Of a DNA stretch of 64,000 bases, positions 26,530 to 33,610 are shown piece after piece. The translations under genes and the position numbers were made by a program. This DNA is from Sporichthya polymorpha DSM 43042 (GTDB lineage Bacteria; Actinomycetota; Actinomycetes; Sporichthyales; Sporichthyaceae). The stretch spans positions 1,460,907-1,524,906 of the forward strand of contig NZ_KB913029.1 in NCBI RefSeq assembly GCF_000384115.1. The letters are read 5' to 3'. Each line of letters begins with the position of its first letter. Positions within the stretch are counted from its first letter, which is position 1. The notes below the pieces were generated by a model that was not told the origin of the DNA, did not search any database, and worked only from the letters and a program-made list of their open reading frames with translations.

Positions 26530-26614
26530 GGAGGATTCGCCTAGTGGCCTAGGGCGCACGCTTGGAAAGCGTGTTGGGGGCAACCCCTCACGAGTTCAAA
26601 TCTCGTATCCTCCG
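26530..26614 (+). tRNA. tRNA-Ser (anticodon GGA)
   Basis: An 85-base cloverleaf with acceptor GGAGGAT/ATCCTCC, D arm starting TCGCCTAGTGG, anticodon stem CACGC/GCGTG enclosing loop TTGGAAA (anticodon GGA, reading UCC and UCU), a long variable arm (TTGGGGGCAACCCCTCA) typical of serine tRNA, and T arm ACGAGTTCAAATCTCGT. The discriminator is G and CCA is not encoded. Confidence 0.95.
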
Positions 26615-26691
26615 CCGGTTGAGCAGCGAAGGCCGGGCGTCCACCGTGACGCCCGGCCTTTGGCGTTTGCGGGTGGGAACACGTCCCGCTG

Positions 26692-27612
26692 TCAGAAGAC
26701 CGACAGCTTTGCCCTTTCAGCGAGCAGATGGAGCGCCGCTCCACCGGCCCGCGAGTTCCCGGACGCATCCAGCGGCGGCGACCACGCGCACATACCCAGC
26801 CGACCCGGGGCGTCGGCGACGATCGCACCGGCCACCCCGCTCTTGCACGGCAGGCCGACCTCATAGGCGAACTGCCCCGCGGAGTCGTAGGTGCCGCAGG
26901 TCAGCATGACGGCGTTGATGCGCCGTGCGAGCGCCTCGGGGACGACGCGGTGACCGGTCTTCGGGTCCACACCGCCGTTGGCGAGGAAGCGGATCGCCCG
27001 TGCCAGCTGCCGGGTCGTCATGGTGACGGCACAGAGCCCGGCGTAGGTGGACATGACCGCCTCCACCGAGGTGTGCAGGTTGCCGAACGCGCTCATCAGG
27101 TGGGCCATTGCAGTGTTGCGGTGCCCGGCCCGCCGCTCGGCCTCCCTTATCTCGTCGTCGATCCCGATGGGCTCGCCGCAGAGCTCGCTGAGGAGTGCCC
27201 TCACCTCGCCGTCCGGGTCGTCGCACCGCTCGAGCAGCACGTCGCACACCGCAAGCGCTCCGGCGTTGATCATCGGGTTTCGCGGCACGCCCTCGTCGAG
27301 CTCCAGCTGGATCAGGGAGTTGAAGGGGTCGCCGGACGGTTCGCGATCCACTCGCTTCCACAGATCCTCGCCGACGTGCTGCAGGGCGAGCGTCAACGAG
27401 AACACCTTGGCGATGCTCTGGATGGCGAAGGGCACGTCGGCGTCACCAACGGCGTGCTCGGCGCCGGTCAGGTCGCAGGTGGCCAGGGCGAACCGGTTCG
27501 GATCTGCGTCGGCGAGTGCGGGGATGTAGTCGGCCTGCTGACCCTGCCGCGCCAGCGGTTGAACCTGAGCGGCGATCTCCGGCAGCAGCGCGTCGAGGTC
27601 GAGCGTCCTCAC
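26692..27612 (-). CDS. glsA: Glutaminase (beta-lactamase fold)
   Basis: The 306-residue enzyme hydrolyses glutamine to glutamate and ammonia. The Ser66-x-x-Lys69 pair in IQSIAKVF is the catalytic dyad; NPMINAGAL, the Tyr in STYAGLCAVTMT and GLPCKSGVAGAI are the other glutaminase signatures. Length is normal for the family (about 305-310). There is no signal peptide. It is alone between the tRNA and the toxin-antitoxin genes and may supply ammonia for nitrogen balance or acid resistance. Confidence 0.93.
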   Translation of the reverse strand: MRTLDLDALLPEIAAQVQPLARQGQQADYIPALADADPNRFALATCDLTGAEHAVGDADVPFAIQSIAKVFSLTLALQHVGEDLWKRVDREPSGDPFNSLIQLELDEGVPRNPMINAGALAVCDVLLERCDDPDGEVRALLSELCGEPIGIDDEIREAERRAGHRNTAMAHLMSAFGNLHTSVEAVMSTYAGLCAVTMTTRQLARAIRFLANGGVDPKTGHRVVPEALARRINAVMLTCGTYDSAGQFAYEVGLPCKSGVAGAIVADAPGRLGMCAWSPPLDASGNSRAGGAALHLLAERAKLSVF

Positions 27613-27708
27613 AAGCCTCCTCGCCGGCGTCGGTGTGTGCGGTGATCCAGCCGGCCTCGAGCACCCCCTGCCCGGCCCGGGCGCCGTTCACGCTCCTGTA
27701 TCGGTTCC

Positions 27709-28113
27709 TCAGGACGGGTCGAGCGGCCCGACCAGGACGTCGGCGCGGACGCCGGGGACGACGCGCAGTCGTGCGTCGAAGGTGATCAGCGGCGCGTCGA
27801 CCTGCTCCGCGAGGGCCAGGTAGGACGCGTCGTAGGTCGTGGCGTTGCGGCGCAGTTCCCAGACCCGGGCCGCCAGCAGTTCGTAGGGCCACAGCCCGAG
27901 GTCGAGGTCCAGCAGGTCCCGGTGGGCGAGGGCGGCCTGGTCCGAACTGATCAGCTCGGCCGCGGCGCGCCGGCGGAGGACGTTCGCCGTCTCGAACAGC
28001 ACGAGGTGAGGAGCGACCAGCGGTCCGCGCCCGATCGCGCCGACGACCCAGGCGCCGGCCGGTCCGGCATCGGTCAGCAACGCGACGAGAGCGGACGCGT
28101 CGACCACCTTCAC
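27709..28113 (-). CDS. VapC-type PIN-domain toxin
   Basis: A 134-residue PIN ribonuclease: VVDASALVALL carries the first acidic residue, LFETANVLRR the second, TTYDASYLALAEQ the third and LITFDARL the fourth, as needed for a Mg-dependent nuclease active site. VapC toxins cut tRNA or rRNA when freed from the antitoxin. The GTG start overlaps the antitoxin stop by four bases, the standard toxin-antitoxin arrangement. RNA target unknown. Confidence 0.88.
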   Translation of the reverse strand: MKVVDASALVALLTDAGPAGAWVVGAIGRGPLVAPHLVLFETANVLRRRAAAELISSDQAALAHRDLLDLDLGLWPYELLAARVWELRRNATTYDASYLALAEQVDAPLITFDARLRVVPGVRADVLVGPLDPS

Positions 28114-28346
28114 CGGCGGTCCTGGTCCAACTCCGCGACGACGTACGCCATGTCGAGCCGGGTGCCGGTCTCGGCCACGCGAGATCGTGCCCGCGCGATG
28201 ACGTCGGGGAGCGACGGCCGGGAAGCAGCCTCGATCAGGTGCGCCCGCAGGTACTCCTGCAAGCTCTGGCCCGCGCCGGCGGCCCGGGCGGCCAGCACGT
28301 CGCGGACCTCGTCGGGAACGTTCCGAATGGTGATGGCGACGCTCAT
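28110..28346 (-). CDS. FitA/VapB-type ribbon-helix-helix antitoxin
   Basis: The 78-residue protein begins with a ribbon-helix-helix DNA-binding domain (VAITIRNVPDEVRDVLAARAAGAGQSLQEYLRAHL) followed by a flexible C-terminal segment that would wrap the PIN toxin. The ATG is six bases from a TATTAT box, with no ribosome site, so the mRNA is probably leaderless. The start codon itself lies in one arm of the operator at 28345-28374, consistent with autorepression. Confidence 0.88.
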   Translation of the reverse strand: MSVAITIRNVPDEVRDVLAARAAGAGQSLQEYLRAHLIEAASRPSLPDVIARARSRVAETGTRLDMAYVVAELDQDRR

Positions 28347-28374
28347 GCCTGCATAATAGCTGCACTGCAGGCAT
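28345..28374. promoter_or_regulatory. VapB operator and promoter
   Basis: ATGCCTGCA (28345-28353) and TGCAGGCAT (28366-28374) form a perfect 9-base inverted repeat. Between them, on the minus strand, TATTAT (28353-28358) is a near-consensus -10 box six to seven bases from the vapB ATG. Binding of the antitoxin here would cover both promoter and start codon. Confidence 0.7.
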
Positions 28375-28420
28375 TTCGCAGCTCCCCTCAGTTGTCGCCG
28401 CTCGGTGCCAGGCTGGGGCG

Positions 28421-29155
28421 ATGACGGAGATCGCGGACCGGTCGGTGACGGGTGTCCGGTGCCGGGACCTGGACGTCCGGCAGGCGGGGTTCTGGAACAT
28501 CCGGATGCGGGACGCCTGGATTCAGGACGTCGAGATCGACGGCGACGTCGAGAACCTCCGCATCAACGGCATCGACGTCGGGCCGCTGATCGAGGCCGAA
28601 CTCGACCGCCGGTACCCGCTGCGGCCGAAGATGCGCCCCACCGACCTCGCCGGGTTCCGGGAGGCCGTGGACATCCTCGAGACGCTGTGGGCGCGCACGG
28701 CCACGCGGGCGCGGGCCCTGCCGCCGGAGCTGCTCCACGAGCGGGTCGACGACGAGTGGTCGTTCGTCCAGACGCTGCGTCACCTGCTGTTCGCGACCGA
28801 CATCTGGATCAGCCGCGCGATCCTCGGCAACCCGCGGCCCTGGCACCCGCTCGGGCTCCCGTTCGAGGAGATGGAGCCGCACCCCGAGATCCCGGTCGAT
28901 CACGACGCCCGGCCCTTCCTCGACGAGGTCCTCACCCTCCGCGCCGAGCGGTACGCCCTCCTCCGCCGTGTGCTGGACGACCTCACCCCCGAAGGCCTCG
29001 TCGCCACGACCGAGCCCGTCGAAGGACCGGGGTACCCGCCGGCCGGCCGGTACCCCGTCGCCAAGTGCCTGACGACCGTCCTGAACGAGGAGTGGCAGCA
29101 CCGCCTCTACGCGGAGCGGGACCTCGACGCCCTGGAGAGTCGACGGACACGCTGA
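28421..29155 (+). CDS. DinB/DfsB-like family protein
   Basis: The 244-residue protein has a short pentapeptide-like N-terminal region (RDLDVRQAGFWNIRMRDAWIQDVEIDGDVENLRING) and a DinB-type four-helix domain. The putative metal ligands are His in QTLRHLLFATDIW and His in NEEWQHRLYAERD. DinB-like enzymes include mycothiol- or bacillithiol-dependent transferases, so a role in thiol chemistry of toxic compounds is plausible for an actinomycete but not shown. It is placed between two toxin-antitoxin pairs on the opposite strand to the first. Confidence 0.8.
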   Translation: MTEIADRSVTGVRCRDLDVRQAGFWNIRMRDAWIQDVEIDGDVENLRINGIDVGPLIEAELDRRYPLRPKMRPTDLAGFREAVDILETLWARTATRARALPPELLHERVDDEWSFVQTLRHLLFATDIWISRAILGNPRPWHPLGLPFEEMEPHPEIPVDHDARPFLDEVLTLRAERYALLRRVLDDLTPEGLVATTEPVEGPGYPPAGRYPVAKCLTTVLNEEWQHRLYAERDLDALESRRTR

Positions 29156-29194
29156 GCCTGTGCCGCCGGCCCATGCGAGATGGGTGGCAAATGG

Positions 29195-29200
29195 TAGCGT
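29195..29200 (+). promoter_or_regulatory. Putative leaderless -10 box of the second toxin-antitoxin operon
   Basis: TAGCGT is followed by six bases (GATCCC) and then the ATG of the AbrB-type antitoxin. No ribosome site is present. Confidence 0.4.
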
Positions 29201-29206
29201 GATCCC

Positions 29207-29443
29207 ATGGAGACCACGATGGACTCGGGTGGGCGCATCGTCATCCCCAAAGCACTCCGCGACGCCCTCGGCCTCGTCCCCGGAGCAACGGTGGACATCT
29301 CCCGGTACGGGGTCGGGCTCCAGGTGGTCCCGGCCGGGCGCACGGCCCGGCTGGTCGAGCGCGACGGCGTTCTCGTCGCGACCGGAGAGACCACGATCGA
29401 CGACGACGACGTGTTCGCCCTGATCGACGCTGGACGCCGGTGA
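29207..29443 (+). CDS. AbrB/MazE-like (VapB) antitoxin
   Basis: The 78-residue protein opens with a swapped-hairpin AbrB DNA-binding domain ([21 protein letters not shown], then [18 protein letters not shown]), the pattern of AbrB-type VapB antitoxins. The acidic tail ([14 protein letters not shown]) is expected to bind the toxin. Start and stop are coupled to the downstream toxin by a GTGA overlap. It probably represses its own operon. Confidence 0.88.
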   Translation: METTMDSGGRIVIPKALRDALGLVPGATVDISRYGVGLQVVPAGRTARLVERDGVLVATGETTIDDDDVFALIDAGRR

Positions 29444-29853
29444 GCGAACGCCTCGCCGTCGACACGAGCGTCGCCGTTCCTCTACTCGTGGCCACCCACG
29501 TCGCGCACCCCACCGTCGAGCGGTGGCGCGCCGGCCGGGAACTGTCGCTGTGCGGCCACGCTCTGGCCGAGACCTACGCGGTCCTCACCCGGCTGCCCGG
29601 CGACATCCGCCTCTCTGCCCCCGACGCCGCGCGTCTGATCGCCGCGCGCTTCGCCACTCCGCTCCTGCTGACGACGAAAGCGACTCGCACGTTGCCCACG
29701 ACCCTGGCCAAGTTCGGCATCGCCGGCGGCGCCGTGTACGACGCCCTCGTCGCCCTGGCCGCGCGGGAGAACAACGCCACCCTGGCGACCCGCGATGCGC
29801 GGGCCCGCGGCACCTACGAGGCAGTCGGCGCGAATGTCGTGATCGTGGCCTGA
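29440..29853 (+). CDS. VapC-type PIN-domain toxin
   Basis: A 137-residue PIN nuclease with acidic residues in [37 protein letters not shown] and TLATRDARA. The Glu in [12 protein letters not shown] and the following loop match the VapC group that pairs with AbrB-type antitoxins. It is unrelated in detail to the VapC at 27709, so the two modules were acquired or evolved separately. Confidence 0.88.
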   Translation: MSERLAVDTSVAVPLLVATHVAHPTVERWRAGRELSLCGHALAETYAVLTRLPGDIRLSAPDAARLIAARFATPLLLTTKATRTLPTTLAKFGIAGGAVYDALVALAARENNATLATRDARARGTYEAVGANVVIVA

Positions 29854-29858
29854 CGCAC

Positions 29859-30455
29859 TCAGCGCGCGAGCGCGAGCAAGGCGTCGCGGGCGTCGGCGCG
29901 GGCCTGGGTCCAGGCGCGGTCGAGCGGTTCGGTCGGGGCGCCGGTGGCGTGCATCAGGGCAAGGCCGCGCATCGTGTTGAGCAGGACGTCGGCGCGGACA
30001 TCTAGGCGCTTGGGACTGCGGACCGGGCCGGCCATCGCGCGGATCACGGCGCGGATCGCCTCGTCGAGGTCCTCCTCGAGCTGCAGCACCCGCGGGTGGA
30101 GCTTCGGGTCGGTGCGGGCGGCGACGTAGACCTCGAGCGCGGCCGTGTAGATCGGGTCGTGAAACTTGTCCCACAGCGCGTCGAGGCCGACCTCGACGCG
30201 GCGGGGCCCGACCGGGATGTCCTCCAGCATCGCGAGCACCTCGTCGGTGCGGCGGCGCCCGATCTCCTCGACGACCTCGACGACCAGCCGCGCCTTGTCC
30301 GGGTACTGGTGGGTGACCGCCCCCCGGGAGACGCCGGCACGCTCGGCGACCGCCGCGATCGTCACGCCGGGGTACCCGCGCTCGACCAGGCAGGCGATGG
30401 TCGCGGCGATCACCTTCTCCCGGGTCGCGGAACTGCGCTCCACCTGCGTCGCCAC
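29859..30455 (-). CDS. TetR family regulator divergent from a monooxygenase
   Basis: The 198-residue protein has the N-terminal TetR helix-turn-helix (VTIAAVAERAGVSRGAVTHQYPDKARLV) and a C-terminal ligand domain. The GTG at 30455 is chosen since codons further upstream fall in the operator region; a TAAGCT box lies 7 bases before it, so it may be leaderless. Two tandem operators between it and the monooxygenase overlap its promoter, which implies autorepression and control of the monooxygenase. The ligand is probably a substrate of that enzyme. Confidence 0.87.
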   Translation of the reverse strand: MATQVERSSATREKVIAATIACLVERGYPGVTIAAVAERAGVSRGAVTHQYPDKARLVVEVVEEIGRRRTDEVLAMLEDIPVGPRRVEVGLDALWDKFHDPIYTAALEVYVAARTDPKLHPRVLQLEEDLDEAIRAVIRAMAGPVRSPKRLDVRADVLLNTMRGLALMHATGAPTEPLDRAWTQARADARDALLALAR

Positions 30456-30465
30456 GACCCCTAGC

Positions 30466-30487
30466 TTACGGGACGCCTGTCCGGTAA
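30466..30487. promoter_or_regulatory. TetR operator 1
   Basis: TTACGGGA-N6-TCCGGTAA is a 22-base dyad with one mismatch. It overlaps the TAAGCT -10 box of the TetR gene, so binding should shut off the repressor gene. Confidence 0.7.
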
Positions 30488-30488
30488 C

Positions 30489-30510
30489 TTGCGGGATACA
30501 CGTCCCGTAA
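30489..30510. promoter_or_regulatory. TetR operator 2
   Basis: TTGCGGGA-N6-TCCCGTAA repeats operator 1 exactly 23 bases further on. It overlaps the probable -10 box TAACTT (30508-30513) of the monooxygenase gene. The shared consensus is TTRCGGGA-N6-TCCSGTAA. Confidence 0.7.
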
Positions 30511-30529
30511 CTTGTCCCAGGGAGCTCAC

Positions 30530-31996
30530 GTGAGCCGACGTGACCCACGCATCGCCGTCATCGGGGCCGGCATGTCCGGCCTCTGCCTCGCCGCCAAGAT
30601 GCGCGCGGCCGGGATGGAGAACGTCGTCCTGTTCGAGAAGGCCGACCGGGTCGGCGGGACGTGGCGGGAGAACACCTACCCGGGCCTGAGTTGTGACGTA
30701 CCGTCACGTTACTACTCCTACAGCTTCGCGCCGAACCCGCACTGGACCCGTCTCTACTCGCCGGGCGCGGAGATCCAGGAGTACCTGCGCCGGGTCGCGC
30801 GGGACCTCGATCTCGAACGGCACATCCGCTTCCGCACCGAGGTGCAGGAAGCCGAGTGGATCGACGGCCGCTGGCGCGTCCGCACCACGGACGGCGCGGA
30901 GGAGGACTTCGACTTCCTCGTCTCCGCTGCCGGCGTCCTGCACCACCCACGCGTCGCCGACATCCCCGGCCTCGACTCCTTCGCGGGCGCGTCGTTCCAC
31001 TCCGCCCAGTGGGACCACTCCGTCCCGCTCGACGGCCGCCGGGTCGCGGTCATCGGCAGCGGCTCGACCGCCACGCAGATCACCGTCGCGCTCGCCCCGC
31101 GGTGCGCGGAATTCAAACTCTTCGCCCGCACCCCGCAGTGGGTGTACCCGACCCCGAACCCGCAGTACCGGCCGTGGAGCCGGTTGATGCTCGCCTCGTT
31201 CCCCGCCCTGAACCGCCGCTGGGGCCGGATCTCCTACCGGTTCTGGCAGACCGTGCTCGAGCAGGTCTTCGGCATGGCGGTCATCCGGCCCGGGTGGCAG
31301 CGGCACCTGGTCACGGTGTCCTGCCACCTCCACCTGCGCCGGGTGAAGGACCCGGCCCTCCGCGAGCGACTGCGGCCGAAGGACAAGCCCGCGTGCAAGC
31401 GGATGATCTTCGCGTCGAGGTTCTACAAGCGCTTCAACGACGGGGACGCCACGCTCGTCGACACCCCGATCGACCGGGTGACGGAGCAGGGCATCCGCAC
31501 CACCGACGGGCAGCTGCACGAGGTCGACGTGATCGTGCTCGCGACCGGGTTCCACGCCCACACCTACCTGCGCCCCGTCGAGCTGATCGGCCCCGACGGC
31601 CTGCGCCTGTCGAAGGTCTGGAGCGGTGAGCCCCGCGGGTACCGCACGATCGCCCTGCCCGGTTTCCCGAACTTCTTCCTGCTGCTCGGCCCGCACTCGC
31701 CGATCGGCAACCAGTCGCTGTTCATGATCACCGAGACGCAGGTCGACTATCTGCTGCAGTGGGTGGAGCGTTGGCGCGCCGGCGAGTACGACGCCGCCAC
31801 CCCGACCGAGGACGCCACCGACGCCTTCCAGGCCGAGATGCGCCGCGCCTACCCGGACACGATCTGGACCAGCGGCTGCCAGAGCTGGTACCTCGGTGCC
31901 GACGGGCTCCCCGCGCTGTGGCCGTTCACCCCGCAGGACCACCGCGACATGCTCGCTGAGCCGAACCTCGCCGAGTGGGAGCTGACGAAGGCCTGA
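30530..31996 (+). CDS. Type I Baeyer-Villiger monooxygenase-like flavoprotein
   Basis: The 488-residue enzyme has two Rossmann loops (GAGMSG at 12-17 for FAD, GSGSTA near 176-181 for NADPH) on either side of the fingerprint F-x-G-x-x-x-H-x-x-x-W-D (FAGASFHSAQWD, 151-162) that marks type I Baeyer-Villiger monooxygenases. GGTWRENTYPG and CDVPS near the N-terminus are also typical. These enzymes insert oxygen next to a ketone to make an ester or lactone. GTG 30530 has AGGGAG 6 bases before it, better than TTG 30512. Substrate unknown; a ketone or steroid-like compound is likely. Confidence 0.9.
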   Translation: MSRRDPRIAVIGAGMSGLCLAAKMRAAGMENVVLFEKADRVGGTWRENTYPGLSCDVPSRYYSYSFAPNPHWTRLYSPGAEIQEYLRRVARDLDLERHIRFRTEVQEAEWIDGRWRVRTTDGAEEDFDFLVSAAGVLHHPRVADIPGLDSFAGASFHSAQWDHSVPLDGRRVAVIGSGSTATQITVALAPRCAEFKLFARTPQWVYPTPNPQYRPWSRLMLASFPALNRRWGRISYRFWQTVLEQVFGMAVIRPGWQRHLVTVSCHLHLRRVKDPALRERLRPKDKPACKRMIFASRFYKRFNDGDATLVDTPIDRVTEQGIRTTDGQLHEVDVIVLATGFHAHTYLRPVELIGPDGLRLSKVWSGEPRGYRTIALPGFPNFFLLLGPHSPIGNQSLFMITETQVDYLLQWVERWRAGEYDAATPTEDATDAFQAEMRRAYPDTIWTSGCQSWYLGADGLPALWPFTPQDHRDMLAEPNLAEWELTKA

Positions 31997-31999
31997 AGC

Positions 32000-32012
32000 T
32001 GACGATCCGTCA
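32000..32012. repeat. Short palindrome TGACG-ATC-CGTCA between convergent genes
   Basis: Same motif as at 1838-1850. It starts 3 bases after the monooxygenase stop, and its right arm contains the TGA stop of the convergent secreted protein gene. It could be a small termination stem. Confidence 0.55.
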
Positions 32013-32690
32013 GACGCGAGCGACCCGCTGGGCGGCCCGGCCCGCGAGCCGCTCGACCTGGCCGAGCGAGGGCCACCGGCCGTCGGGGCGGACCGACGTC
32101 ACGATCACCTCGGCCGCACCCACCTGGGCGTGCAGGTCGATGCCCCGGATGCGGACGACCGCCCCTTCGAGCCGGGCCTGCACCTCGTACCGGAACCCGA
32201 TCGCCAGGCTCGCCGCGCCCACGTCGACCGGCACCTGCTCGATCAGCACCCGCCGAACCTCCGCCCCCTGCTCGGTGAACAGCGCCGTGAGCGCCTGCCC
32301 GTAGCAGTCGACGCCCCGGACGGTCGCCAGCCGCGCGAGGTCCGCCCGCGCACGCTCGGGTGTTCCCAGCACGACGGACCGCGAACCGATCTGCGACGGG
32401 CGCTTCGTGAAGGCCCGGCCGTCGTGGCGCGCGGCGTAGCTCGGCGCCTCCACCCCGAGGCACTCGTACCGCGCGGCGTCCTTTTCGAGCGCACTTGTCC
32501 GGGATTGTTCCTGCACCGAGTACCCCGGCAGGTCGCGACGGCGCAGCACGGCGGCCTTCGCGAGCCGCTCGGCCTTCGCCTCCCGGATCGCCACCCGGTC
32601 CGGCGACGACCCCAAAGCCGCGACCGCCGGCACCGGCACCAGCGAGGTCAGGGCCAGAGCTGCCGAGGTCACCACGACTCGCAGAAACAT
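32010..32690 (-). CDS. Secreted protein, 226 residues, paralogue of the next gene
   Basis: A signal peptide (MFLRVVVTSAALALTSLVPVPAVA) is followed by a domain of about 200 residues. It shares with the next gene the segment AERLAKAAVLRRRDLPGYS, paired cysteines (YECLGVE, VDCYGQAL), the central strand pattern VRRVLIEQVPVDVGAASLAIGFRYEV and the C-terminal AGRAAQRVARV. The fold resembles small extracytoplasmic sensor-like domains, but no family is recognised. Tandem duplication with the following gene is clear from equal length and order of motifs. Confidence 0.72.
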   Translation of the reverse strand: MFLRVVVTSAALALTSLVPVPAVAALGSSPDRVAIREAKAERLAKAAVLRRRDLPGYSVQEQSRTSALEKDAARYECLGVEAPSYAARHDGRAFTKRPSQIGSRSVVLGTPERARADLARLATVRGVDCYGQALTALFTEQGAEVRRVLIEQVPVDVGAASLAIGFRYEVQARLEGAVVRIRGIDLHAQVGAAEVIVTSVRPDGRWPSLGQVERLAGRAAQRVARV

Positions 32691-32755
32691 GCGTCATCCC
32701 TCCCGCCCCGGTCGTTTCCGGGTGGCGGTGGGTCGAAACCCCCGCGGGCGGCGGC

Positions 32756-33436
32756 TCAGAGCGCAGCGACGCGTTGCGCGGCCCTGGCGGCGAGCGCCTC
32801 GACGGCCGGCAGTTCGGGCCGCCGACCGTCGTAGCGGGCGGCGTCCACGCTGAACTGCGTCTGCCCGACCAAAACCGCGACGCTGTAGCCACGCATCCGG
32901 ACGGGGTAGCCGAAGACGGAGGCGCGGACGTCGTAGCGGAGTCCCAGCGCGACGTCGGCTCCCTCGACGCGCACCGGGACCCGCCGGATCGACAGCCTCG
33001 TCACCTCCCCGCCCACCTCCCGCAGGCTGCTCGCCATCGAGCGCCGGATGCACGTGAGGGCCCGCTTCCCCGCCGCCACCTTCATGTCGGCCCGGGCCGC
33101 CCGCTCGGTGGAGACCACGGTGGCCACGGTTCCGATGTCGAGGGCACCCTTGGTGAAGGTGAAGCCTGCGTCGATCGCTCGATAGGTCGGCTCCTGGGCC
33201 CGCAGGCACGCGTAGAACGCGGTGTTGTCTGCGTCGTCGCCGGGTCGAACCCGGTCACGCTGCGCCCGGAAGCCCGGAAAGTCCTTCGGCGTCAGTACCG
33301 CTGCCTTCGCGAGCTTCGCGGCTTTTGCCCGCGTCACGGTGGGCTTCACCGCCTGGTCGGCCGCCCCGGCGGGTAACGGCGTCAGCGGAACCGTGGCCAG
33401 GGCGGCGGCGACCACCAGCGTGCGCAGAGCCTTCAT
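32756..33436 (-). CDS. Secreted protein, 226 residues, tandem paralogue
   Basis: The signal peptide (MKALRTLVVAAALATVPLTPLPAGA) and length match the neighbour at 32010. Shared positions include AKLAKAAVLTPKDFPGF, FYACLRAQEPTY, TCIRRSMASSLREVGGEVTRLSIRRVPVRVEG and AARAAQRVAAL. The ATG at 33436 has GGGAAG 4-5 bases upstream, whereas the frame runs open much further. Function unknown; both products are probably periplasmic or surface proteins. Confidence 0.73.
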   Translation of the reverse strand: MKALRTLVVAAALATVPLTPLPAGAADQAVKPTVTRAKAAKLAKAAVLTPKDFPGFRAQRDRVRPGDDADNTAFYACLRAQEPTYRAIDAGFTFTKGALDIGTVATVVSTERAARADMKVAAGKRALTCIRRSMASSLREVGGEVTRLSIRRVPVRVEGADVALGLRYDVRASVFGYPVRMRGYSVAVLVGQTQFSVDAARYDGRRPELPAVEALAARAAQRVAAL

Positions 33437-33610
33437 TGCTTCCCGCTTCCCCGTGCATCTCGTCGATCGGCCTCGCCGAGGCACGCCGAACGGCGCCGCG
33501 TTCTTCGGCATCTCCCGTGTCGGTCGGCGCGAAAGGAATCTGAAGACGCGTTCGCGACGAAGTGACGTCCGGCCGTCAAGTGGGGACCTTGGTCCTCCGA
33601 AGCGGAGTGC

